Assembly (NCBI RefSeq): GCF_001974875.1 | Contig: NZ_MTQD01000016.1 | Location: 1-64,000, forward strand | Origin: Pseudoalteromonas sp. EB27 | GTDB taxonomy: Bacteria > Pseudomonadota > Gammaproteobacteria > Enterobacterales > Alteromonadaceae | Length of the DNA stretch: 64,000 bases | Direction of reading: 5' to 3' | In this document: piece after piece, positions 45,570-54,849 of the stretch | Position numbering within the stretch: position 1 is the first letter of the stretch | Layout of the letters: the number at the start of each line of letters is the position of its first letter | Translations under genes and position numbers: made by a program | Notes under the pieces: model-generated | What the model saw: only the letters and a program-made list of their open reading frames with translations | The model's database searches: none | What the model was told of the DNA's origin: nothing

Positions 45570-46458
45570 CACCACCCCCCTCTTTTAAGCTTACTAAGTT
45601 GGCACCGCAACGCCAAAATGGCTGTACGTTTTGATAGTAATGCAAACTTTGATCTTTAGACATATCAAGCAAATTCTCCTGCACTGCGCATAATAAATCA
45701 GTGTTGTTTTGCTGCATTTTTAAATACCATCTTGTTCCAGAAATATTATTACTCAAAGGCGTAATATAGTTTTTTGAAAAACGCTTTTCGTCGCTCTCTT
45801 TCCAAAACGAAGCAATAATATCTACTTTTCCATTAGCGAGTAAATCGCGCAATTCGTTATGAGAACTCGCATAAGTGATTTTCAAATTGGCTATATTAAT
45901 ATCCAACTCTTTAAACGTTTGCTTTGGTAAAATATGCCCTGATCGGCTGGTCGGATAATCAAGTAAACCTATGCGCTTATCTAAAAAGTATTGTTTGGTG
46001 AGTCGAGGCTTTTCTTTAGAAGATATAAAAAAAGCCGTGTAGTCAGAAAAACCAACAACGGGCTGGTAGTTATATGTCGACTCTGCCTTAAAGGCTGCCA
46101 TAATATTGTTTTTAGCCAAAATTAAGTCAGCAATTCCTTTACCCACGAACTCAAAGCTATCTGCCGTTCTATATCCCCAATACCCTTTTACCGAGCCATA
46201 TTGCTTAGCTACTACGTTATCAGAGCATAACTTTTGTGTTAATAACTTGGCTATTTTTTTTGATTGTGTAAAAACAATTAATTGGCCTTTATTACTTGTA
46301 GCAGTTGTTTGACACTCAGTTGAGGTTTCTATCATAACTGGAAAGTGTAATTCATCATTGTATACACTAACTTGACCGCAAACCCACGTAACGACCAACA
46401 ACAGAAACAAAAATGTAACAATTAACATTTTGTGCAACACAATATTTTTATAATTCAA
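45562..46458 (-). CDS. PhnD-like periplasmic substrate-binding protein
   Basis: 298 residues from TTG 46458. That start has GGGTGG about six bases upstream and gives a normal signal peptide (NYKNIVLHK then a hydrophobic core). ATG 46428 would lack positive charges. The fold is a phosphate/phosphonate-type binding protein: GLLDYPTSRSGHILPKQTFKELDI near the middle and LLANGKVDIIASFWKES. No ABC permease or ATPase lies nearby. The next gene encodes a membrane protein, so this protein may sense a ligand rather than feed a transporter. It is divergent from the S1/P1 nuclease. Confidence 0.72.
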   Translation of the reverse strand: MNYKNIVLHKMLIVTFLFLLLVVTWVCGQVSVYNDELHFPVMIETSTECQTTATSNKGQLIVFTQSKKIAKLLTQKLCSDNVVAKQYGSVKGYWGYRTADSFEFVGKGIADLILAKNNIMAAFKAESTYNYQPVVGFSDYTAFFISSKEKPRLTKQYFLDKRIGLLDYPTSRSGHILPKQTFKELDINIANLKITYASSHNELRDLLANGKVDIIASFWKESDEKRFSKNYITPLSNNISGTRWYLKMQQNNTDLLCAVQENLLDMSKDQSLHYYQNVQPFWRCGANLVSLKEGGGDE

Positions 46459-46679
46459 AGCAATGCCACCCAAAAATAGACAATATAGTGTATTTGAACA
46501 ATTTCACTTACCTATTACAACAAGTAATTTTACCTGTTAAATATAAGGCGCTGATTTTAAACATAATTTAATAAGAAACTATGAATTTTAATAAGTCCTT
46601 CCTATCAACATTAAAAATGAGGACAATTGACCGCATTAGCTTATAGCAACCCCATGAAATATTCATTTAGGAAGTTTTA

Positions 46680-47534
46680 ATGCATAACAATATAAAGTAC
46701 TCGATATCTTCTGCGCTTTTGATTAGTGCAATATTTACAAGCACTAACTCACACGCTTGGGGTCAAAATGGCCACCGTATTGTAGGGCAGATTGCACAAT
46801 CTCATATAAGCGAAACAACTAAAGCGGCAATACAACCCTACCTTGATGGCGAATCACTTGCACAAATATCAACCTGGCCTGATGAAATGCGCTCAGCTCC
46901 TGGCGAGTTTTGGCAAAAGCAATCATCTCGTTGGCATTATATTAATGCAGCACCAGGAAAATCTTTCAGCTTCAATCACGATCACACTAAAAACAAAGAA
47001 TCTGTAAGTAATATCCTAGAAGGCATTCACTATTCAATGCAAACACTTACTGATACCAACAGCACGTTAGATGCTAAACAGTTCAGTTTACGTTTTTTAG
47101 TGCATTTGGTGGGCGACAGTCACCAACCATTTCATGCTGGTAGAGGTGAAGACAGAGGTGGTAACCGTATTAAGGTTTCATTTTTTAACGAAGAAACAAA
47201 TCTTCACAGCCTTTGGGATACAAAGTTAGTTGAGAACGAGAATTTGTCGTTTACTGAGTACGCACAATTTATTGATACAAATAACAGCGAGTTAGTTGCT
47301 GAGTATTTACAAAGCTCACCTATGACATGGGTTGAAGAATCTCATAATTTAGCCACAAAAATTTATAAATATACCAACGACGAAGTTGGGTACAGCTACA
47401 TTTATAACAACACTCCAATTGTAAAAACACGCCTACAACAAGCGGGTATCCGATTAGCTGGACTATTAAACGCCTTATTTGACCCTTCTGCAAAAGAGTT
47501 AGAAACGGCATTAAAAATGACGACTGACAAATAA
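46680..47534 (+). CDS. Secreted S1/P1 family nuclease
   Basis: 284 residues. The signal peptide is cut after SHA, exposing Trp 27 as mature residue 1, whose amino group binds zinc in this family. Other zinc ligands are visible: HR in GHRIVG, Asp in TWPDEMR, His in WHYIN, HLVGDSHQPFHAG (two His and Asp) and LHSLWD. It cleaves single-stranded DNA/RNA and 3'-phosphate bonds. It is followed after 43 bases by a TonB-dependent receptor gene with no terminator between, so the two are probably one transcript. Confidence 0.94.
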   Translation: MHNNIKYSISSALLISAIFTSTNSHAWGQNGHRIVGQIAQSHISETTKAAIQPYLDGESLAQISTWPDEMRSAPGEFWQKQSSRWHYINAAPGKSFSFNHDHTKNKESVSNILEGIHYSMQTLTDTNSTLDAKQFSLRFLVHLVGDSHQPFHAGRGEDRGGNRIKVSFFNEETNLHSLWDTKLVENENLSFTEYAQFIDTNNSELVAEYLQSSPMTWVEESHNLATKIYKYTNDEVGYSYIYNNTPIVKTRLQQAGIRLAGLLNALFDPSAKELETALKMTTDK

Positions 47535-47577
47535 ACAGTATTAAATTTATATAACCTACACACGGGAAATCAACATT

Positions 47578-50500
47578 ATGACTAAGCTTCGCCTTTCGAA
47601 ATTAACTGGAGCGGTAATTTTAGCTCTAGGTGTTTCTACAAGCGCAATGGCTGCTGATACTTCATCTGCAATGCGTGGTAAAATTACAACGCCATCAGGT
47701 GGCAATGCTGCAAACGTTAAAATCAAAGTAGTTCACCAACCAACGGGAACTATTAGCGAACTAACTACAAACGAAAGTGGTACGTTTATCGCTAATGGTT
47801 TACGTGTAGGTGGTCCTTACATGGTTATCATCGACTCTGATACGTTTAACGATACGACTGTTGAAAATATCTACTTGAACCTTGGTGAAACTTACCGCTT
47901 AAGCTCGCAGCTTGCTCCGCTAAACATCGAAAAGATTGAAGTGTCTGGTTATAAGATTGTTCAACAATCAGGTGGCTCTAGCAGTACATTTGGCTCTGAC
48001 ACTATAGAAAATATGCCAAGCTTTAATCGCGACATTAAAGATATTGCGCGCTTAAACCCACTTGCGAGTATTAACGGTAATGGCGAACTTACGTTTGCAG
48101 GTAGTAACCCACGTACAAACGGTTTAACTGTTGACGGTATTGGTCAAAATGACGACTTTGGCTTGAACTTTGGTGGTTACCCTACTTCTCAGCCTCCTGT
48201 TGCACTTGATGCTATTGAGCAAGTTTCTGTTGATGTATCTCCATTTTCGGCTTCTAAAGGTAACTTTGGTGGCGGTACTATTAATGCAGTAACAAAATCT
48301 GGTACAAATGAGTTTAAGTTCTCTGGCTTTTATGAAATATCTACTCCTGAGATAGCTGGTGATGTTGATAATATTGTACAAGAAGACGATCTTGATGAGC
48401 TAGGTCATAAAACTTACTCTACAAATAAAGTAGAGCCAATTAAAACTGAAGAAAGATTTGGTTTTAATGTCGGTGGAGCGATTATTGAAGATGAGCTGTT
48501 TTATTTTGTTAACTATGCAGAATGGTCAAGTGAATTAGATCTAGATTACGGCTTTGATGGCTCTGGTGCTTCAAATGAATTTAATACTTCTGAAGCTAAC
48601 TATAATCGTTTCATCTCTATCTTAAATAATGAATACGGCTTAACTGATTCATTGGCCGGTGCGCCAGAAGATACAAACAAAAACTTGCTTGTTAAATTAA
48701 GCTGGAACGCAAGTGATGACCACCGTTTAGATTTCACTTATCAATGGCAAGACGATCAAGATGAGCGTAACTCTAGTACGGGCGGAGACAACATAGCTTT
48801 AGTTTCAAGCACTTATGCCTACGTAACTAAGTTTAATAACTTTTCATCTAAACTTTACTCTGATTGGAGCGAAAACTTTTCAACAGAAATTGGTGTGTCG
48901 TATAAAGATGTTACTTCTGATAGCGCAACTCGCTCTAACTTAGGAAGCATTACTGTTGAGGAAGACGGTCGAAATGGTCCTTCTTACAACTTTGGTACAG
49001 ATCAATACCGCCATGCAAACCGTTCAGAAACACAAAACCTAACTTTTACGTTAGACGCTACGTATTTAATGGATGAGCATGAAATAAACTTTGGAGCTCA
49101 GTACGAGTCACTTCGTTTATATAACTTGTTTGCTCAAAACTCTCTTGGAACGTGGAAATTTGATAGCTTAGAAAATTTTGAAAACCGTGAGATTGGTTCT
49201 TATGATTTCTCTTATCAAAATGCTTACACTAATGATTCAGCTGATACAGCATATGATGTAAGGCGTAACCAGCTAGCGCTTTACATAGAAGATACTTTTT
49301 ATGTAGGTGATGATTTAGAAGTCACTGCAGGTGTTCGTTATGAGCGCTTATCATCTGATGATAAACCAACTCTAAATGAAAATTTTGCTAATACGTATGG
49401 CTTTACTAACCAAGAAAATCTTGATGGTCTAAACATTATACTTCCTCGTGTTGGCTTTAAGTACTACGTTACAGAAGCGCTTACTATTAATGGTGGTATT
49501 GGTCGTTTCCAAGGTGGTATTCCAAATGTTTGGTATAACAATTCATTCCAAAGTGATGGCATTACTTTAGTATCAGCACAAAACGATGTAATTAATGATT
49601 ACTATGCAAATAACACAGCTGATATTACTCAGGTTCCTGATGAAATAAAAAATACATTAGAGCAAGGTGCAGGAAGTGTTGCGTATATCGACCCTGACTT
49701 TAAATTGCCTTCAAGCATTCGTACTCAAATAGGTTTTGAATATGAGTTTGACTCTGAACTATTGGGTGATGGCTTTAAATGGCAAGCAGAAATTGCTTAC
49801 CATAAAAAAGAGAATGAAGCGGTATGGCATAATTCGTCTATTAACCCAGTAGGCTTAGCTGCTGACGGCGAACGTGTTATCAATCAGAGTATTTACAGTG
49901 GCGATAATGTTGACATAGAAATGACTAATTCATCGGATGATGGTCGTTCAATTATTATTTCAACGGGTATTGCTAAACAATGGGACAATGGCCTGTTTGT
50001 ATCGGCAAGCTATGCTCACCAAGATGTTACAGAATCATCAGCAGGTTCAGCTTCTCAGGCAGAAGGTAACTATAAGCACAATATTACAGTAAATCGTAAT
50101 GAAGATATTGCAGCACGTGGATTTTACGAAGTTGAGCACAGCTTTAAAATTAACTTAGCATATAACACTGAATTTTTTGAAGGATACGCAACCAAGTTCA
50201 ATGTTTATTTTGAACGTCGTTCAGGTCGCCCGTTTAGTTACACAATGAATATGTATAAAGATGAAGACTTAGGTGATACTAGTTCTTTATTCACTAATGG
50301 TGCTTACTTACCTTATATCCCTACAGGTGCTGATGATCCGAATGTAAATTGGGCTGAATCAGATATGACTTGGGCTGAGTTAGAACCGTTATTAGAGCGT
50401 GCTGGTATATCTCAACGTGGTGGGATTTTAGGTAAAAATACAGCAACGCAACCTTGGGTTACTACAATGGACGTTAGCATTAAGCAAGAAATACCTGGCT

Positions 50501-50751
50501 TTGCTGAAGGTCACACTGGTGAGGTTTATCTAATGATTGATAATTTTGCAAACCTTCTAAACAGCGATTGGGGTGTAGAAAAACGCCTAGGTTACTCTAA
50601 CCAAACTATTTATGACTTTGGTGGTCTTGATGATCAAGGCAGATATAAAATAGACAACAGTTTTGGCGGTGCAGATGTGCGTAATTACTCGCAAATCAGT
50701 TCATCGTCATCAGCTTGGCAGGCTAAAGTTGGTATTAGCTACAAGTTTTAG
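47578..50751 (+). CDS. Oar-like TonB-dependent outer-membrane receptor 1
   Basis: 1057 residues. A signal peptide (cut after AMA) is followed by a carboxypeptidase-regulatory-like beta domain (residues about 30-115, MRGKITTPSGGNAANVKI and LRVGGPYMVII), a plug domain (NPRTNGLTVDGIGQNDDF, VDVSPFSASKGNFGGGTINAVTKSG) and a long barrel ending in KVGISYKF with terminal Phe. This is the Oar/OmpA-related branch that imports large or unusual substrates using TonB energy. Its place behind a secreted nuclease suggests nucleic-acid fragments as cargo, which is inference. It is paralogous to the receptor at 51094. Confidence 0.92.
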   Translation: MTKLRLSKLTGAVILALGVSTSAMAADTSSAMRGKITTPSGGNAANVKIKVVHQPTGTISELTTNESGTFIANGLRVGGPYMVIIDSDTFNDTTVENIYLNLGETYRLSSQLAPLNIEKIEVSGYKIVQQSGGSSSTFGSDTIENMPSFNRDIKDIARLNPLASINGNGELTFAGSNPRTNGLTVDGIGQNDDFGLNFGGYPTSQPPVALDAIEQVSVDVSPFSASKGNFGGGTINAVTKSGTNEFKFSGFYEISTPEIAGDVDNIVQEDDLDELGHKTYSTNKVEPIKTEERFGFNVGGAIIEDELFYFVNYAEWSSELDLDYGFDGSGASNEFNTSEANYNRFISILNNEYGLTDSLAGAPEDTNKNLLVKLSWNASDDHRLDFTYQWQDDQDERNSSTGGDNIALVSSTYAYVTKFNNFSSKLYSDWSENFSTEIGVSYKDVTSDSATRSNLGSITVEEDGRNGPSYNFGTDQYRHANRSETQNLTFTLDATYLMDEHEINFGAQYESLRLYNLFAQNSLGTWKFDSLENFENREIGSYDFSYQNAYTNDSADTAYDVRRNQLALYIEDTFYVGDDLEVTAGVRYERLSSDDKPTLNENFANTYGFTNQENLDGLNIILPRVGFKYYVTEALTINGGIGRFQGGIPNVWYNNSFQSDGITLVSAQNDVINDYYANNTADITQVPDEIKNTLEQGAGSVAYIDPDFKLPSSIRTQIGFEYEFDSELLGDGFKWQAEIAYHKKENEAVWHNSSINPVGLAADGERVINQSIYSGDNVDIEMTNSSDDGRSIIISTGIAKQWDNGLFVSASYAHQDVTESSAGSASQAEGNYKHNITVNRNEDIAARGFYEVEHSFKINLAYNTEFFEGYATKFNVYFERRSGRPFSYTMNMYKDEDLGDTSSLFTNGAYLPYIPTGADDPNVNWAESDMTWAELEPLLERAGISQRGGILGKNTATQPWVTTMDVSIKQEIPGFAEGHTGEVYLMIDNFANLLNSDWGVEKRLGYSNQTIYDFGGLDDQGRYKIDNSFGGADVRNYSQISSSSSAWQAKVGISYKF

Positions 50752-50801
50752 TTCTTAAAACTGCATCAATAACTTGTTAAGTTATTTGTAAGTTACAATA
50801 G

Positions 50802-50834
50802 ACCCATTGCAAATTTGTAATGGGTTTTTTTTAT
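50802..50834 (+). terminator. Intrinsic terminator of receptor 1
   Basis: ACCCATT-GCAAATTTGT-AATGGGT followed by T8. It separates the nuclease-receptor transcript from receptor 2. The rest of the 342-base gap (to 51093) is AT-rich and presumably holds the promoter of receptor 2; no clear hexamers could be fixed. Confidence 0.9.
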
Positions 50835-51093
50835 TTTACCCCTACAATTTCACATGTTTGTCATAAAGCCCACGTAATATATACCCCGATATAGAGTTAT
50901 TGCTCAAAAAAACACTCAAATAGACAAATATATTACTATTTATTAAAAATATATTGCAGTTGTATTTTATTTGTAACGAATAAATAAGGTACACTAGTAA
51001 CGGATTTTGAATAAATGAACTTCAACTGTTTATTTTACAAAATTTTAAAATAAAAATATAAAAATTTAATTAATAACTACACGGGAAAATTAA

Positions 51094-54000
51094 ATGAAAA
51101 CTCAATTACGCAAAACAGCTCTTTCACTTGCTATTGCAGCATGTGTTGGTGTAAGTGGCGCTGCAATGGCTAACGAAACGACCTCTGCAATTAAAGGTCA
51201 AGTAATGGGGCCTAACGGTAACCCAGCAGCCGGCACTAAAGTAACAATTTTACACGTGCCTTCTGGATCAGTAAAAACAACTGAAGTAAATGACGCTGGT
51301 TACTTTACAGCTAAAGGTCTTCGTGTTGGCGGTCCTTATAAAGTAGTTGTAGATTCAGATGTATACGCAGACCAAGAATTTAATAACATTATTCTTAACA
51401 TTGGTAACGACTACCCAGTAAACGTTTCTCTTGAGTCACAATCAAGCATGGAACAAATTGTAGTTTCTGGCGCACCAATTAGCTCTATGTCTGGTGGTAC
51501 TGGTCCAGCTTCTACATTTACGCTAACAGATCTTGAAAATACTCCAGCTATTAACCGTGATTTAAAAGATATTATTCGTATCGACCCGCGTATCACAATT
51601 GATGATAGCCGTGGTTCAATTAACTGTGGTGGTGGTAACCCTCGTTATAACAGCTTAACGCTAGACGGCGTTCGTATGAACGATAACTTCGGCTTAAGCT
51701 CAAATGGTTACCCTACTATTCGCGCCCCTTTCTCTTTTGATTCAATTGAACAAGTTTCAGCTGAACTTGCACCTTTTGACGTTCAATACGGTGGTTTTAC
51801 ATCGTGTAACATCAACGCTGTAACCAAATCTGGTGGCAACGATGTTCATGGCGCTGTTTTCTACGATTACACAAGCGACTCGTTCAAGGGTGATAAAATT
51901 GAAGGTGATGACGTTGATAACGGTAACTATACTGAAAAACGTTACGGCTTCAACGTAGGTCTTCCACTAATTGAAGATAAACTATTTTTATTCACTTCAT
52001 ATGAAAAACTTGAAGGTGTTCAACAGTTTAACTACGATGGTTTAAGCAGTGGCAGTGTAACTGCTGATGATATCTCGCGTATCACAAGCGTTGCTCAAAC
52101 TGTATATGGTTACGATGTAGGCGGAATGCCTTCAAGTATGCCTGTTGAAGATGAAAAAATCTTAGTTAAACTAGATTGGAACATCAACGAAGATCACCGT
52201 GCAAACTTAATCTATAACTACAACGATGGTAATACTGTTTCACAGTCTGATACTGGCTCTAGCCGTGTATCACTATCTAACCACTTTTATGACCAAAGTG
52301 CAGAATTCACTTCAATCATTGCATCTGTTTACTCTGATTGGTCAGATGACTTCTCTACTGAAGTTCGTATTGGTAAGTCTGAGCTTGATGCAACAGTACA
52401 ATCACTAGATGCAGCAAGCAGTTTTGGTGAAATGCAAATTCGTACCGAAGATGGTGGTACAGTTTATATTGGTCCAGATGACTCACGCCAATCAAACGAT
52501 TTAGATTACGATACAACTACATTTAAAGTTGCAGGTACTTATTACCTAGATCAACATACAATTACTGCTGGTTACGAGTTTGAAGAGTTAGATGTATTTA
52601 ACTTATTCGTTCAGCATACTGAAGGTGAGTACCGTTTCAACAATGTTGATGATTTTGAAAATGGCATTGCAAGTGCTATTTACTACAACAATGCTGCTGG
52701 TACAAATGATCCAAACGATGCAGCAGCCAGCTTTTCATACGCTCAGCATACATTTTACGTGCAAGACGAGTATTCATTCACTGATTTAGATGCAAACATC
52801 ACGTTTGGTCTACGTTATGACAAATATACAAGTGATGATGTACCTAACTTAAATCAAAACTTTACTGACCGCTATGGCTACAGTAACCAAAGTACATTTG
52901 ATGGTATCGATTTAATTCAACCACGTGTAGGCTTCCAATGGTACGCTACAGATGCACTTGAAGTACGTGCAGGTGTTGGCTTGTTCTCAGGCGGTAACCC
53001 TAACGTTTGGTTATCTAACTCTTACTCAAACGACGGCATTACAAACATTAGCGCAAACCAGTTTGGTTCTATCGACTTGTTCGCAACACCTAATGTAAAT
53101 AATGGTACTCCAGGATTTGAAGTACCTCAGTCTCAATTTGATGCAGTAGCTGACACAGTAATCGGCTCAGGCGATTCAACTGCAAACGCTGTTGACCCAG
53201 ACTTTGAAATCCCATCAGAGTGGAAATACTCACTTGGTGCAACGTACACAACTGAAAACGAGTACGTAATCTCTCTTGATTACTTATATTCGAAGAAGAA
53301 AGACGCTGCGTTAATGCGTGACATCGCACTTCAAGATTCTGGCGAAACTACATTTGATGGTCGCCCTATTTACGAATCAATTGAAGGTCGTGCAAACGAA
53401 TACTTACTAACAAATGTTAGCGGTGATAGCGGTGATTCATCAGTTATCTCACTAGCTGTTAGCAAGATGTTTGATAATGGCGTAAGCGTTAACTTTGGTT
53501 ATGCATATACAGACTCAGACGATGTTAACCCAATGACAAGCTCTGTAGCTGGTTCAAACTACGGTAACATTGCCCTAACTGATCCAGGTAACCCAGGTGT
53601 TGCTTCATCTGATTACGAAATTCCACATCGTTTCACTATGACTCTTGGTTATACTCATGAGTTTGTTGATGGTTTTGCTACTCGCTTTAATCTATTCGGT
53701 GAAGCATATAAAGGCTTACCATACAGCTACACGTTTGATGGAAGTGATGGTACTTTTGGTGACAACAACTGGAATGGTAACCGCCAGCTATTGTATGTTC
53801 CACTTGAAAACGATCCAAACGTTGTTTACAACATGAGTGCTGCTGATATCAATGAATTCAATGAATTTATTGCATCAAATGGTTTAGAACGTGGTCAAAC
53901 GACTAGCCGTAACGCAGAAAACTCTGATTGGTTTGTTAAGTTTAACTTTAAGTTAACACAAGAGCTTCCAGGCTTTATGGAAGGTCACAAAGGTGAAGCA

Positions 54001-54213
54001 TTCTTTGTAATTGATAACCTTACTAACCTGTTAAACGATGATTGGGGCGTACTTAAGAAAGGTCCTTTCGTTGGTGCTAGCATGATTTCAACATCACTTG
54101 ATGATCAGGGTCGTTACGTTTACTCTGACTTTAATGCGAATAATGCAAATACATCTGTACAATCAGATGCATCTGTATGGCAAATGCGTGTAGGTCTTCG
54201 TTACACTTTCTAA
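51094..54213 (+). CDS. Oar-like TonB-dependent outer-membrane receptor 2
   Basis: 1039 residues with the same architecture as receptor 1: signal peptide cut after AMA, regulatory-like beta domain (IKGQVMGPNGNPAAGTKV, LRVGGPYKVVVDSD), plug (NPRYNSLTLDGVRMNDNFGL, NINAVTKSGGNDVHG), and barrel ending RVGLRYTF. Stretches such as GFMEGHKGEAFFVIDNLTNLLNDDWGV match receptor 1 closely, indicating tandem duplication. Cys 178 and Cys 238 in the plug have no counterpart in receptor 1 and may form a disulfide. It has its own long upstream region and terminator, so it is regulated separately. Substrate unknown. Confidence 0.92.
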   Translation: MKTQLRKTALSLAIAACVGVSGAAMANETTSAIKGQVMGPNGNPAAGTKVTILHVPSGSVKTTEVNDAGYFTAKGLRVGGPYKVVVDSDVYADQEFNNIILNIGNDYPVNVSLESQSSMEQIVVSGAPISSMSGGTGPASTFTLTDLENTPAINRDLKDIIRIDPRITIDDSRGSINCGGGNPRYNSLTLDGVRMNDNFGLSSNGYPTIRAPFSFDSIEQVSAELAPFDVQYGGFTSCNINAVTKSGGNDVHGAVFYDYTSDSFKGDKIEGDDVDNGNYTEKRYGFNVGLPLIEDKLFLFTSYEKLEGVQQFNYDGLSSGSVTADDISRITSVAQTVYGYDVGGMPSSMPVEDEKILVKLDWNINEDHRANLIYNYNDGNTVSQSDTGSSRVSLSNHFYDQSAEFTSIIASVYSDWSDDFSTEVRIGKSELDATVQSLDAASSFGEMQIRTEDGGTVYIGPDDSRQSNDLDYDTTTFKVAGTYYLDQHTITAGYEFEELDVFNLFVQHTEGEYRFNNVDDFENGIASAIYYNNAAGTNDPNDAAASFSYAQHTFYVQDEYSFTDLDANITFGLRYDKYTSDDVPNLNQNFTDRYGYSNQSTFDGIDLIQPRVGFQWYATDALEVRAGVGLFSGGNPNVWLSNSYSNDGITNISANQFGSIDLFATPNVNNGTPGFEVPQSQFDAVADTVIGSGDSTANAVDPDFEIPSEWKYSLGATYTTENEYVISLDYLYSKKKDAALMRDIALQDSGETTFDGRPIYESIEGRANEYLLTNVSGDSGDSSVISLAVSKMFDNGVSVNFGYAYTDSDDVNPMTSSVAGSNYGNIALTDPGNPGVASSDYEIPHRFTMTLGYTHEFVDGFATRFNLFGEAYKGLPYSYTFDGSDGTFGDNNWNGNRQLLYVPLENDPNVVYNMSAADINEFNEFIASNGLERGQTTSRNAENSDWFVKFNFKLTQELPGFMEGHKGEAFFVIDNLTNLLNDDWGVLKKGPFVGASMISTSLDDQGRYVYSDFNANNANTSVQSDASVWQMRVGLRYTF

Positions 54214-54241
54214 TTTAGAACTGTAACCTAAAACATCTTTT

Positions 54242-54267
54242 AAAAGCCCACTTTGGTGGGCTTTTTT
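54242..54267. terminator. Intrinsic terminator of receptor 2
   Basis: AAAAGCCCAC-TTTG-GTGGGCTTTTTT. It overlaps the last bases of the convergent MarR gene. Confidence 0.93.
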
Positions 54268-54697
54268 ATGCCTTTAATTTGTTATTTAACTTTTCAAAAA
54301 TATTCACTAGCACTTCGTATTCTTCGTTGGTTAAAGTACTCAGTAATTGTTTTTCCCAATTTAGTGCATCGGGTGTTATTTGCTCATATAGGCTTTGACC
54401 TGCTTGGCTCAGCACAAGTAATGCTGCGCGTTTGTCTTGCTTATTTAATTCACTTCTCACTAAGCCTTTGTCTATTAGTACTTTTACCGCGCGCGACACT
54501 GTCGATTTATCCATATTTGCTTGTGTGCATAAATCCTTTGCGTTGCTTTGCCCATACTGCGCTAAATTAGCAAGTATTCGCCACTGAGGAATATTTAAAC
54601 CGTATTTAGTTTGATAAACCTTGGCAAAATCGTTACTTACATGTGTTGCTATATTCGTTAATTGATAAGGTAAAAACGTTGCTAAATCAATTTTCAT
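54266..54697 (-). CDS. MarR-family transcriptional regulator
   Basis: 143 residues. The winged helix-turn-helix has WRILANLAQYGQSNAKDLCTQANMDKSTVSRAVKVLIDKGLVRSE and the wing KQDKRAALLVLSQAGQSLYEQI, flanked by dimerisation helices. It is divergent from hmgA with a 152-base gap, so it probably represses the homogentisate genes, or responds to an aromatic acid as HmgR-like and MarR regulators do. That role is inferred from position. Confidence 0.92.
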   Translation of the reverse strand: MKIDLATFLPYQLTNIATHVSNDFAKVYQTKYGLNIPQWRILANLAQYGQSNAKDLCTQANMDKSTVSRAVKVLIDKGLVRSELNKQDKRAALLVLSQAGQSLYEQITPDALNWEKQLLSTLTNEEYEVLVNIFEKLNNKLKA

Positions 54698-54779
54698 TTT
54701 TGGTTATCCCAGCTTTGTAAGGTTTACTTTGGTGTTCATTAATATTTACACAGATGCGTAGTTGCACATTTGATATTAG

Positions 54780-54791
54780 TCTCACTTGAGA
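54780..54791. promoter_or_regulatory. Inverted repeat in the MarR/hmgA gap, possible operator
   Basis: TCTCA-CT-TGAGA lies 58 bases before hmgA. It is short and unproven; MarR sites are usually longer palindromes of this kind. Confidence 0.35.
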
Positions 54792-54849
54792 GTACCTTAA
54801 CTGAAATAATAATAATATTAAACCAACCCCCCTCTCACAGGAGTCAGTA

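Noticed and set aside
46429..46679. Pho box upstream of the nuclease
   Set aside because: I looked for CTGTCAT-type direct repeats with 11-base spacing on both strands and found none convincing, so phosphate control is not claimed.
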